Assembly: GCA_003427395.1 (NCBI GenBank)
Contig: BFEA01000079.1
Coordinates: forward strand, 2,343,455 to 2,391,876
From: Chara braunii
Lineage: Eukaryota > Streptophyta > Charophyceae > Charales > Characeae
Length of the DNA stretch: 48,422 nt
Direction: 5' to 3'
Shown here: positions 1 through 10,046 of the stretch, piece by piece
Position numbering within the stretch: the first letter of the stretch is position 1
Layout of the letters: each line of letters starts with the position of its first letter
The notes under the pieces: generated by a model
What the model was told of the DNA's origin: nothing
Seen by the model: the letters and a program-made list of their open reading frames with translations, nothing else
Database searches by the model: none
Made by a program: the position numbers and the translations under genes

Positions 1-1200
1 TCCACCTTCTTCACCCATCCACCATAGCCAAGTAGCTTTACACCTTCTTCCTCCGCCACCTCCTTCACCCTCCACCATAGCCAAGTACTTTCACAACTTC
101 TTCTACCTCCACCTCCTTCACCCATCCACCGTAGCCAAGCACCTTCGCACCTTCTTCCTCCTCCACCTCCTTCACCCAACGACCATAGCCAAGTACCTTC
201 ACACCTTCCTCCACCTTCGTCTCCTTCACCCATCCGCCATAGCCAAGCACCTTCTTCCTCCTCCACTTCCTTCACCCATCCACCATAGCCAAGTATTTTC
301 ACACCTTCTTCCATCTCCACCTCCTTCACCCATCCACCATAGCCAAAAACTTTCGCACCTTCTTCCTCCTCCACCTCCTTCACCCATCCACCATAGCCAA
401 ACACCTTCACGCCTTCTTCCACCTTCACCTCCTTCACCCATCCTCCATAGTTAAATACCTTCACACCTTCTTCCACCTCCATCTCCTTCTCCCATTCACC
501 ATAGCCAAGCACCTTTGCACCTTCTTCCTCCTCACCTCCTTCACCGATCCACCATAGCCAAATACCTTCACACCTTCTTCCACCCCACCTCCTTCACCCA
601 TCCGCCATAGCCAGACACCTTCACACCTTCCACCTTCACCTCCTTCACACATCCACCATAGCGAAGTACCTTCACACCTTCGTTCACCCCCAACTCCATC
701 ACCCATCCACCATAGCCAAGCACCTTCGCACCTTCTTCCTCCTCCACCTCCTTCACCCATCCACCATAGCCAAGCGCCTTCACACCTTCTTCTACCATCA
801 CCTCCTTCACCTGTCCACCATAACCAAGTACCTTCACACCTTCCTCCTCCGCCTCCTTCACCCATCCACCATAGCTAAGTACCTTCACACCTTCTTCCTC
901 CTCCGCCTCCTTCACCCATCCACCATAGCCAAGCACCTTCACACCTTCTTCCACCTTCACCTCCTTCACCCATCCACCATAACCAAGTACCTTCGCATCT
1001 TCTTGCACCTCCAACTCCTTCACCCATCCACCATAGCCAAGCACGTTCGCACCTCCTTCCACCTCCACCCCCTTCACCCATGCACTGTAGCCAAGTACCT
1101 TCAGTCCTTCCTCCACCTCCACCTCCTTCACCCATCCGCCATAGCCGAGTACCTCCACACCTTCTTCCATCTCCACCTCCACCTCCCTCACCAACCAATG
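1..1200. repeat. 54-bp minisatellite array
   Basis: About 22 tandem units, mostly 54 bp, each containing CACCATAGCCAAG plus a pyrimidine-rich CACCTTCTTCC...CTCCTTCACCCATC stretch. Spacing between successive CCATAG motifs is 53, 54, 54, 54, 46 and 54 bp at the left end. Because 54 is a multiple of 3, all frames stay open for long stretches. On the minus strand one frame gives an 18-residue repeat with core LGYGGWVKEVEVEEG, open from 1194 down to 568, and another frame gives Gly/Arg/Trp-rich repeats. No ATG start is consistent across the array and different frames are open in different parts, so I treat it as a satellite and not as a gene. The left edge of the window cuts it. Confidence 0.9.
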
Positions 1201-1295
1201 TCGTGGTCCAAGGCATATAAAGCAGCAGATCGATTAAGGAGTCATAGGTAGGACGGTAGGACAGGTAGAGGGTAGGTTGGATTAGGCTTAAGAGG

Positions 1296-1296
1296 G

Positions 1297-1353
<57 letters not shown>
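1296..1353. repeat. (TC)n microsatellite
   Basis: Nearly uninterrupted TC dinucleotide tract. It marks the start of the first copy of the long duplicated unit described for 1296-4580; a shorter TC tract (about 2647-2670) stands at the equivalent place in the second copy. Confidence 0.9.
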
Positions 1354-1356
<3 letters not shown>

Positions 1357-3338
1357 TTTCTTTCTTGATCGGCAAATTCTCCTATCTTCCTCTTCCGAAC
1401 CCCAAGGTCAATCCTTACCCTCTCTCTTTTTCTCTTGGCATGCAACTAACCCTTCCCCCACTCACTTGTTACATTGCCAAGGTACAAACGGTGAAAGAAC
1501 TCTGAATCTCGCTTGGTGGAAGAAGAGGGCAAGGGGAGGGCTGCCGGCCCCTTGTGCCGCCAAGAAGATAAGAAAAAGAAGAGCTTGACGGTGGACAAAG
1601 TCCAAAAAGGACTAGAAAGAGTTGCCAAGTAAAAGAAAGGTCAGTTGACTCAACTAGAACAACGATTGCATGACTAAGCGAAGAGGATGACTTGAAAGAG
1701 GAAAGGAAATGAGATGAGAAAAAACCTAAGGATATGGAGATTAGGCATGTGGGAGGGACTATGCGTTGACCCCAAATGGGGGTTGGATCTGTTTGCTTTG
1801 TATTGGGTGTGTAAGTAAGTAGCCTTGAGAGATGCCTTGAGTTTGACTATGCCTGGATAGGCCGGGAGGCAAAGGGCAAGAGGGATAGAAGCTAAAGCGG
1901 GTTGTGAGTGTAACCCTTTGCCTATGAATGAGCCTCTTTGTGCATGCGACTCCGATTGTGAAAGGAAAAATATGACTCTAATAGCTGAGGTTTACAAAGG
2001 TGTCGGACATTCGAGACGACCGCTAAGTTCTATAGGAATGCGGGTAGGAGCCCTGAAACGACTAAGGGGCACAACATAACATGATGCATGAAGTGTGAAA
2101 CAAAGAAGGCTAGCGCGTAGGCCGGCTAGAGGACAGCAAGGAGTTTCCCCGTTCCTCGATGACGCCGTAGGAGCATTGCACTAGTGAATGGATGCGTGGC
2201 CCAAGTAAGACGCTTGGCCTGTGCATAAGAGAAGAGAAGTCTTTCAAAGAACTCCTTGGACTGCCTGTGTAGTGGAAGGAGCAATTGTATGAGAACACAA
2301 CAAAGTATTGAGGAATGAACGCTCGCAAGTGAACATCAAAACTGCCTCCACTAGCGAGAAAGTTGGGCTACATCCCCAATGTCAAAACTCTCTCGCTTGA
2401 TGGCTCATGCCCACCCATCTCAAAGCACTAGGTGGGGGTGGCCCTGTCACGAATGGCTCCGCGCCCTGAGCATGAGTGCGGGCGGAGCCGAGCCAGGTGG
2501 GATCCGCAGATGGGTCGACTTAGGCTCGAAAGTCTAACAGGGTGAGGCCCTACACCGACACCTAGGATAATGGCGGCATCAAAGTCAGAGAGGTCCAAGT
2601 GAAGCTTGGATTAAGAGATTAGTGTGAAGTTAGGAGTATCGAGTAGTCTCTCTCTCTCTCTCCCTCTCTTCTCTCCTTCTCTCTTTCTTTGTCTTCCTAC
2701 TCTTCTCTCCTCTTACCGTACTTCAACCATCCTCTTCATACTTTTTTTTCTCCCTCCATACTTGTGATTAACTCAAACCTTCTTCCTCTTACTCCTTGCT
2801 AGGGAGACAAATAACAAAGTTGGCTTGATCCAACTTGGTAGAAAAAGGGGACAAGGGAAGGGTTATCGGTCACCAAGAGGAGTGATCAAGAAGGAACCGG
2901 AAGAACCAAAAAGAACTTGTTTTGAAAAGGTCAGTTGACTCGACAAACACCGCTTGGGGAATCAGGGAGGAAGGAAATAACGAACAGAAGGAAAGGCGGG
3001 AGAAAGGATCATGGAATGTAGGATGGAACAAGTGTTGACCCCTAGCTGGGCTTGTGCTATGTTTCTTTGAAATGTGCAGGTGAGTGTCATGTCTTGAAGG
3101 GAAATGGGGAAAAGACATCTAAGGCGGAAGAGCTCGAGTGGAAGGCTAAGTAAATGGGCCGGGTTGGGCATGTTGGAAACCTGTCTGAGGAACTCTGAAG
3201 AAGGTACCCTCCGAGGGCAAAGAAGATCAATTGACATTAACTTAGCCTTTATCCCAATGATACCCTATCTATCCCGAATGCCCACTTCACCTATCCCTGT
3301 CTAAAGGACTCAAAATCTCTGCCCCCTTTGCTTCTACT

Positions 3339-3644
3339 TTGTCTAAGCTTCCCAAGCAAGAGAGGAAGGGACAAGCGAGGCCGCCTAAGATTGGGGCGAA
3401 CCCTCTCTCAAGGAATGGCCTGAGCCGGGAGTTTGTTGCCTTAAGAGTCGGCTCCGCTAACAACTTGGGGTTCGGGCTTGCCTCCATAGACCCGTTTATG
3501 GGGGTGGTATTTTGCCGATTCATTGGAGACGACCCGACCTCTGAGATCCAAGACTTGCGCTTGGACGAGGGGAAGGAGTACTACAGCCTACATCTTAGAA
3601 CGTTGGGGGAGCGCCAGTCGAGGGAGGTGTTTAACCTTCTCTGA
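3339..3644 (+). other. Unrecognised open frame inside repeat copy B
   Basis: About 100 codons open, with a composition that looks protein-like (for example GFGLASIDPFMG and GKEYYSLHLRTLGERQSREVF). No domain is recognised and a second overlapping frame is open from 3523. It lies in the extra sequence of repeat copy B, so a degenerate transposon gene is the likeliest explanation. No promoter or splice evidence was found. Confidence 0.15.
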
Positions 3645-4582
3645 ATATCGAGCGAAAGGGAGGGCTGACTTAAGAATACCCTTGATGACCCCCAATAGGA
3701 GCCACCTCCGCCAGGAGGCCAGGAGGCCAGGAGGGACCGGCACCAAAAGAAGCTCGACCCTATCAAACATGGAGGCAGTTATGTCGAGTCTTCACCGAGG
3801 ACCGAGTTGCTGGAATGACAAGCAGGAAGTAAGGTGTGCGGGTAGGAAGAGGGGCCCGGGAAGGCCTAAGGAGTGTACAAGCATGGTCGAAAGATGGGTA
3901 ATGAAAGACTTCTATCACAAGTTGGAATGGGTGTTGTGCTTGAACGAATTCTGACGGCTTGTTATGCGACCGACTCCAATAGCGATGAAAGCTGCGAGCC
4001 AACCTGGATGAGGGACGTGTGTTCGTGTCCCGACGGGAAAAAAAGAAGAAGAAAAGTGACCCTTTGGGACGAAGAGTTGGGAGGGTCACCCCTGTGATGT
4101 GAAGGGGGCTGCCGATTTGAAGGTGACACAACATAAGCTGAGGGGTGGTTCTCAACTCAATGTGAGAACCAAGGACCACAAGTTCACAACACTTAGGAAA
4201 TGGTAGGTGAAAGTAAGCGAAGGGTGCACAGTGGTGAACAAGACTTAAGAGAAGGCCTTAACAAACCTCCCTCGATTGCATGAGTATTGGAAGGAGCATT
4301 TGCCTGATAACCAGTTGAAGAACAAGAAGTTGACGACTAGACTTCCCACCTCCAACATGAGAGCTTAGCTACATCCCCAAAGTCAAAAGCTCTCTCGCTC
4401 GATGGCCCATCCCTATCCATACCAAAGCACTAGGTAGGGATTGCCCCAGGACAAAGCGCCCTGTGCCCTCAGGATGACCGCGGGTGGGGCCGATCCTAAA
4501 AGACTCCTACGTCGGGCGAAGGACCAAGACAGTGGGGTGCCAACTTGAAAGTCTCTAACGGGGCGGGCCCCTACATTGGTCG

Positions 4583-5230
4583 GATGCAGATGTAGGAGGC
4601 CCAAAGCTCTTACAGTTGAGTCCTGGATACATTCTGGGAGGGCCCTGGGCGCAGCTATTGGGACAGAGGCCTCCCTTCCAGAGCCTGACTCGCCCAGCCA
4701 GACACAAACAAAAGGGAGTGAGGCAGCCTCGCTTCACACATTCTGGCTGGCTGGACGGCGGCAGCTTGCTGGAGCGCTGGCTTGCTGGATGAGATCCGAG
4801 CAGGGAAGTGCGAGGAAGAAGCTGCGTGGCCGCAACATCCATAGTCAGGCTGTAGCCCCCATAGCCGGAGGAGATTGAGCGGAAGTCCTTGGGTGAGGGA
4901 CTGTGTGTGGGAAGACGAGGGGAGCGGTGATGTGAGAAGGCGCTTACCTGGTGGTGATGAGGAGGCGGTGTCGTTCAGAGTCTCCATTCATCATCAGGCT
5001 GCTGTACTTCATGAAGACCTGTTGTAGATAAGAAGTCTAGGTCGATAGGTGGCGTCTGATTGTAGTCTGGGCGTGGAGCGCCAAGTAGGAGAGCACCATT
5101 GTGGACATTGGTGTTGGAGGCGAGAAGAGGGCGGTGCTTTGCTCTTGCTTATTTGGTGTTATCTCGTGGTGCCATCTGCTTTTAGCTCGAGCACAAAGTT
5201 AAATGGATTTTGTCATTCACATTCCTCATT
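4583..5230 (+). repeat. LTR-like repeat (CATAGC family), copy 1
   Basis: This stretch aligns by eye with 36150-36873. Shared blocks include a GGGCC(C)TGGGCGCAG segment, TACCTGGTG, a CTTCA/GAAGACCTGTTG segment, and a CTGGGCG...GCGCCA...GGAGAGC...ACATTGG...TTGCTCTT segment. The copy at 36 kb ends directly at a tRNA-Met primer-binding site, so the family is probably an LTR. No primer-binding site was found here, which makes this copy a fragment or a solo LTR. Confidence 0.45.
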
Positions 5231-5978
5231 TTCCTTGCATTGTCAACAATCATAATGCACCAATGCCACCCCGTAATTGAGATGGAAGAACATATGTTCC
5301 ATTCTTCTTCCCCCCTCCTCCCACCCTCCCCTCATCACTTCTTTCATTTTGACGGTAGTGAAGAGCCTTTAATCTCCGCATCATTCTCATAAATCAAGTT
5401 CATAGCAACCTGGTCCATTTCCAAGCAACCCTTCAGTTGCTTGCCTATGAATGGTGTAGAATTCATCTCAGCAGACACAAGAGTAATCATGTTGTAACGT
5501 ACATCGACCTGCCTAGAGCTCTATGAGGCTGGTGTGGTAGTATGCAGTGTGCCTTACACACTGTTAACCACGAAATACTACTTCAAGTGGGTACTGCCCC
5601 TCTTATTAAAAGGATAGGAAAGAGAACCACATTAGGAAAGAGCACAGGCTGTGATGATGGCAGTGGCCGCTTCTAGGATAGCTACTTGTGGGTAGTAGGA
5701 GGGTTTAGGTTCCTGCTACAGATCTGTGATGTGATGTGATGTGATGCAAGCGCCAAAAACTGAATGCTCTGTGAAGAACTCAAATGCTGAGAAGTGAGAA
5801 CCAGAAGTGCATAAGCCCAACAACAGAGAGAACAATCTTGTCAATCCATGCTCTGATCAACTGAATGCTTGTTGCATCATTGGTTCCTCAGCAGTAGGAT
5901 AGACGTGAGTGACGAGAAGCAAATCATTCTGTCCACTCCCACGGGGAGTGGCAGAGGGTACGCAAACATGACATATAT
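5231..5978. other. No recognisable feature
   Basis: Mixed-composition sequence with a short GATGT repeat near 5728-5745. No gene, RNA or transposon family could be recognised on either strand. Confidence 0.4.
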
Positions 5979-5991
5979 AGAATCACTGGCC

Positions 5992-6132
5992 TCCGGACGC
6001 TGGACCCGGTTTCCAGCAGGTGCTGCTCCCCACCAATAGATGGAGCCTCCCGAGAATGCTAGGGGTGCCTGCTCTTATCAGCACCTCTAGCATCCACCCG
6101 GGGGATTAAAAAAAAGAAAAAAAGAAAAACAA
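5992..6132 (+). mobile_element. Short SINE-like element with perfect 13-bp target duplication
   Basis: The 141-bp element is bounded by the direct repeat AGAATCACTGGCC at 5979-5991 and 6133-6145. It opens with GACGCTGGACCCGGTTTCCAGC (given here in pieces: GACGCTGGACCC then GGTTTCCAGC) and ends in an A-rich tail from about 6107. Between them is a near-perfect hairpin: arm ATGCTAGGGGTGC (about 6056-6068), a 12-nt loop and arm GCACCTCTAGCAT (about 6081-6093), with one G-U pair. No tRNA-like A or B box is visible. A second copy lies on the minus strand at about 42036-42169 and a related fragment at 32750-32818. Target duplication and A tail indicate LINE-driven retrotransposition. Confidence 0.8.
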
Positions 6133-6145
6133 AGAATCACTGGCC

Positions 6146-6593
6146 ATCACCCGCCCATAAATGTCGAAAGTTCATGAAACTCTTGGGATGCAATCTTGTG
6201 CTCAATCAATGGCCTGGGGCTATTTCAATGCCCCTACATTTTCAGGTACAGGTCTGCCGTGAATGTCCGACAGAAGTCCTTGCATGCCATTCCTTCCCAC
6301 TCTAGCATATCATAGACAACTTTGCAAACGAGTGCATTGGGTGAACAGAAGACTGACAAAGCAAGCCATCGGTGAGCCAAAGACGAGAGTGCGGGATATG
6401 GTCGACATTAGCATGGAGCAACAACAACAACAATTAGTTGCCATTCTTGTATTCTATACTTGGATAACAACATTGTAACCTGGTTGATAAGGGGACGGCA
6501 ATGAGCAAGCAAAGACAAGACCACAACAACAGCATGGACAGGAGCAGAAAAACATGGAGTAGCACAATGCCAATCTGGGTGACCCAACCAAGG
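6146..6593. other. No recognisable feature
   Basis: Contains a short CAA repeat near 6420-6431. Frames are open by chance only; nothing else is recognised. Confidence 0.4.
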
Positions 6594-6853
6594 GAATAAC
6601 TGAGTGACTGGGAACCCGGTAATGACCACATCCTCCTGGGAATATCCTTCTCCTTATTTCCCACACCCTGTTTCTGTGACTCTTCCTCTTTCAATTCTTC
6701 TACATATCACCTGATCAAGGAAATAACTGGGTGATCTGAACCCGGTAATGACCACGCCCGCCAGGGACGTGTCCTTTTCCTTGCTTTTTTTCTTCCCTCT
6801 CTCGACGACTTTTCCTCTTCAGACTGTTGCAGTTTCTTGTACATGTCAGATGA

Positions 6854-7138
6854 TCAGATATATATCCTGTGTGTTTGTGCAGCTGTTAAACGCTTGCGGC
6901 ATGTTGGGCATTTCTTCTGGGCCTGGATTGCCTCTGTGATACACAGGCGGCAAAAGATGTGACCGCAATTTGTCGATGTTGCGTCCTTGAGGGCTTCCAT
7001 GCAGACGTTGCACAATATGCTTTGCACTGACTGCTCTGCCCCTTCTTCACTGACATTATTTTCAGGCTCCGCAGAATCATAACCAACAACCCCGATCCCT
7101 GTGTTCACACCAGAAGACGAGTCCAGTACCCTTCTCTT
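6854..7138 (-). CDS. RNF4-like RING-finger terminal exon, copy 1 (distal)
   Basis: Encodes the C-terminal part of a RING-type E3 ubiquitin ligase of the RNF4/SUMO-targeted class. The C3HC4 pattern is complete: CNVC, then CGH, CRLC and CPTC, with normal spacing. The protein ends HRIYI, resembling the extreme C terminus of RNF4 proteins, which family knowledge links to RING dimerisation. An acidic stretch (SAEPENNVSEEGAE) precedes the RING. I start the exon at 7138 because the frame has no upstream ATG, a stop lies just upstream, and CGTGTCGTGCAG directly before it looks like a splice acceptor with a CTGAT branch-like motif. Phase is 0. It differs from copy 2 at four of 101 compared residues. 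It could also be a pseudogene copy. Confidence 0.7.
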   Translation of the reverse strand, partial: KRRVLDSSSGVNTGIGVVGYDSAEPENNVSEEGAEQSVQSILCNVCMEALKDATSTNCGHIFCRLCITEAIQAQKKCPTCRKRLTAAQTHRIYI

Positions 7139-7249
7139 CTGCACGACACGGTTTGCCAATCAGGGACGTGTCCTTTTCCGTGCTTTTATTCCCTCTCTCA
7201 ACGACTTTTCGTTGTCGGACTGTTGCAGTTTCTTGTACATGTCAGATGA

Positions 7250-7534
7250 TCAGATATATATCCTGTGTGTTTGTGCAGCTGTTAAACGCTTGCGGCATGT
7301 TGGGCACTTCTTCTGGGCCTTGATTGCCTCTGTGATACACAGGCGGCAAAAGATGTGACCGCAATTTGTTGATGTTGCGTCCTTGAGGGCTTCCATGCAG
7401 ACGTTGCACAATATGCTTTGCACTGACCGCTCTGCCCCTTCTTCACTGACATTATTTTCAGGCTCCGCAGAATCATAACCAACAACCTCGATCCCTGTGT
7501 TCACCCCAGAAGATGAGTCCAGTACCCTTCTCTT
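7250..7534 (-). CDS. RNF4-like RING-finger terminal exon, copy 2 (proximal)
   Basis: Same architecture as the exon at 6854-7138: acidic linker, complete C3HC4 RING with all eight metal ligands, stop right after HRIYI. The likely acceptor is CTGTTGTGCAG just before 7534, again preceded by CTGATTGG, and again phase 0. On the minus strand this copy comes first, so in a single transcription unit it would be the proximal of two alternative last exons. The substitutions against copy 1 are conservative and spare every metal ligand, so both copies look intact. A candidate 5' exon is at 33234-33809. Confidence 0.7.
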   Translation of the reverse strand, partial: KRRVLDSSSGVNTGIEVVGYDSAEPENNVSEEGAERSVQSILCNVCMEALKDATSTNCGHIFCRLCITEAIKAQKKCPTCRKRLTAAQTHRIYI

Positions 7535-7567
7535 CTGCACAACAGGGTTTGCCAATCAGAAAATATT

Positions 7568-8190
7568 GTGAGACCAGTTGCTCTGACAGTATTGTCTGAC
7601 AACAGACCCAAGTCTCAGAAAAAGAAGGAAAAACAAACATTGCCATTGTTTTTCCTGCTCAATACAATCACCCAAGCAACCTTAATTACCTTTCAATATT
7701 GCGCTCCTCATGCCCATAAATGTGCTTGCATCATCCATTGCAAACCCCGATCGAATTCATGCAAAGAGTCGAAGAAGAGAAAGACAAGGTGACTAGGGGT
7801 TGAAAAAAATCTCCCCACCCAAGCGATTCTTGGTCAACAATCCACCATCAGAGGACAGTTTTTGTAAGCTGCAGCCAAGAAACTTCAACTTTGGGCCACA
7901 ATAGCCCATGGAAATGTCCTGCCACACTCTCTGCCCTATTTCTTCCTCAAACGCCACTTGCAAGAACAAGTGGCAATTTCTCCCCTGGCCTTACTGCCTC
8001 ACTGATATCTTCTAGGTCCAGCACGACCCTTCCCTAGTCTCCACAAGGACATATGGCTAACCGACCACCTATTTTTCACCGTTTTCTACTGGGGAATACT
8101 AAATAGTAAATAGCATTCCCTGTGTGGGCAGAAGCCTGCAGAAATATGGCAAGAGGACCACTTAGTGACACAGAAGTGCGCTTTATCGCT
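7568..8190. other. No recognisable feature
   Basis: Ordinary mixed sequence. Short frames are open but none resembles a known protein, and no repeat family was recognised. Confidence 0.4.
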
Positions 8191-8198
8191 TTCAGAAA

Positions 8199-8595
8199 CA
8201 TCTAAGGACGTGCAAAAACACAGACCGAGAACACGGCGGATTTCTGGGTTTTGCCGCTGGAATGTGTGGTTTGCTAAGATTCCCACGTCTTGCTGAGTTT
8301 TTTTAAGTCTTTGTGTGTGTGTGCTTGCTGGTTTCTGAGTGCCTGTCTGAGTGCACGCCTGTCTGAGTGTGTGTGTGACCCGCCAGGGCACTTGTGTGCT
8401 TGAGAGGCCCAGCCGAGAAACCAGTAGGCCTAGGAAGGCGGGTACCAGTCCAAGTAGCCTGCGTGTACCACCTGTGCGGACGATATCAGACCTGCAATGG
8501 CGTTTCCCTCCGAAAGGAGGAGGGGACCGGTTGCTTGGGAGGCTGAGCGGTCAGGTAGTTGCCGCCCAAGAGGCAAGTTGCCTCGCTATATCAGG
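8199..8595. repeat. Head-to-head fragments of an LTR family (family C)
   Basis: The left part (about 8205-8390, plus strand) aligns with the minus strand of 23535-23724, through CTAAGGAC, TTTCTGAGT, CTTGCTGAGT, AAGTCTTTGTGTGTG and GTGTGTGTGTGACCCGC. The right part (about 8395-8590) aligns with the plus strand of 23290-23475, including TCCCTCCGAA.GGGAGGAGG..ACCGGTTGCTTGG and CGCCCAAGAGGCAAG. The two parts are thus in opposite relative orientation here but contiguous in the copy at 23 kb, which means an inversion or two abutting insertions near 8392. Confidence 0.6.
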
Positions 8596-8599
8596 GAGG

Positions 8600-8900
8600 T
8601 CGAGCGAGAGGCTCAGCGTCATTTGCGGTGTGCATGCTTGGGCGTCATGCTGCTTGAGCGGGCGCTGTTTCTCAGAGCGCCACTGGGAGGAGGAAGGGGA
8701 AGCTGGGCGCTCAGCTTGGCTATGGCGAGCTGCCCAGCCTGAGGAGGAGGAAGAAGAGCAGAGCAGCTGGGGTGGCTGTGAGTGTGCACCAGCCATAGCT
8801 GGGCACAGGAAGCAGAGTGGCGGAGTATGAAGAGGTCGGGAAGAAGGAACGCATTAGGGACCGGTGGTTCTTACCTAGTGTTGGCGGAGGAAGCCTGTGT
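8600..8900 (+). repeat. CATAGC-family repeat, diverged copy
   Basis: GA-rich segment with GAGCGGGCGCTG, GCTATGGCGAGC, CCATAGCTGGGCACAG and TTCTTACCTAG, resembling the repeats at 4583-5230 and 30180-30560 in motif order. The similarity is weak enough that shared composition remains possible. Confidence 0.3.
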
Positions 8901-10046
8901 GAGCAGAGTCTTCAAGCAGCATTGGGCAAGCAACGCGTGGAAAGAGAGTGAGGTGGTAGAGGCTAGTGCATTGAGCCACACTGCTCGTCACCTTGAGCAC
9001 ACACACACATTGAGAGGTCACACGAAATCCACACTGGAGACCAGAGATGCAAAGTCCAGATTAGCGCAACTTAGAAATTCCAACGAATTCTAAGCCAATG
9101 GAAGAAGGTCAGAATATGGGTGCAGAACAGTCCTGAGACAAGAGCGACAGTATTGGAAAAATTCAGCAGGATCTGGCTGGCAAGAGGTAAAGTGGCATGG
9201 CTAAATGGACTCAACATGGGGTGGAAGAACTGGCACAACTCAGACACAGCATCAGGCCGAGAGACCTCCCAGATGCAAGAAGAATCTCAGACGATCTGGT
9301 TATAGCCGGCCAACGGGAGGACCTCAGAAGAAGGCAACAGCATGGCACATATGGACAGACGGGGGTTAGGACTACTGGAGAGGACTTAAATAAGGCGGAA
9401 CAACAATGAACATCTGAGCCGGGACAGGGATCCTTCGCTCCCAAAATCTTGGGCTTTACGTAGATCTGACAGCAGGGGTCACCCCAGCTGAGAGGACTTT
9501 GGGTACAAGGGCAAGCTGACAGTCAATCCTCCATAAAATGGAGTAATCAATGCTGTACAGGGGTCCTTCGGCCGGACAGAAGGAAGCGTATGGATGTTGA
9601 ATGCTTCACTGTCCGAACGTCTATGGATGTATGGATGGTTGAGGACTGGGTGGTTGTCCTTGTTATGTTTGCGCGCATGGGTGCAAACCTAGGGTAATTG
9701 GGTCTTGGACATCTGCATGAGTGTATGAGTGTGTCGATGCCCACTTTCCCTAACTAACTGCCAATTCCCGCGCTCATTGCGCGTGCGAGATCGATGCCGG
9801 TCTTTTTCCTCGCGTGTCAATCTCCCCGCTCACCTGTTGCGTACGCGCAGGCGACCAGTGACATCGGGTGTGAAGACTAAGTCGTTCCACCTGATCTCCC
9901 TGCCTCCCGGCCATTGCCGTCTTGTCAAGGTGGCAATTCTGATTGGAGTTGCCACGTGTAATCAACTTGCATTTTGATAGGAGGTCGGGTCTGTGTGGGA
10001 CAAGTTGAGATTTGTATGGAGTCGAGGTTTGCCAACTTGAGTGTGA
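8901..10046. other. No recognisable feature
   Basis: Several frames of 60-100 codons are open but none has a recognisable domain or a consistent protein-like composition. Confidence 0.4.

Larger units (their letters stand above)
1296..4580. repeat. Two diverged copies of a long non-coding repeat unit
   Basis: Copy A is about 1296-2590 and copy B about 2640-4580. They share, in the same order, a TC-rich start, a block around AAAGGTCAGTTGACTC (1640 and 2928), a GTTGACCCC block (1764 and 3033) and a 220-bp end block (2345-2560 and 4345-4580) with CTACATCCCCAA, CTCTCTCGCT and AAAGCACTAGGT. Copy B carries roughly 650 bp of extra sequence in its middle. No conserved protein is encoded. The structure would fit a large non-autonomous LTR-type element or a diverged tandem duplication; I cannot tell which. 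Confidence 0.55.
6594..7557 (-). repeat. Tandem duplication carrying the RING exons, plus a third partial unit
   Basis: Two full units (about 6761-7160 and 7161-7557) each consist of a pyrimidine-rich segment beginning CAGGGACGTGTCC and an RNF4-like terminal exon on the minus strand. To the left, 6594-6717 and 6718-6780 both begin GGAA(A)TAACTG.GTGA and contain GAACCCGGTAATGACCAC, so the pyrimidine-rich 3' flank is present a third time, without a RING exon. The coding parts of the two full units are about 97% identical at protein level, so the duplication is recent or kept similar. Confidence 0.8.

Noticed and set aside
1-1200. CRISPR-like array
   Set aside because: Units are contiguous and degenerate with no unique spacers, in a eukaryotic context.
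1242-1445. Arg/Glu repeat (RERERE) open frames over CT tracts here and at 44.6, 47.9 and 48.4 kb
   Set aside because: Direct translation of dinucleotide repeats; no coding evidence.
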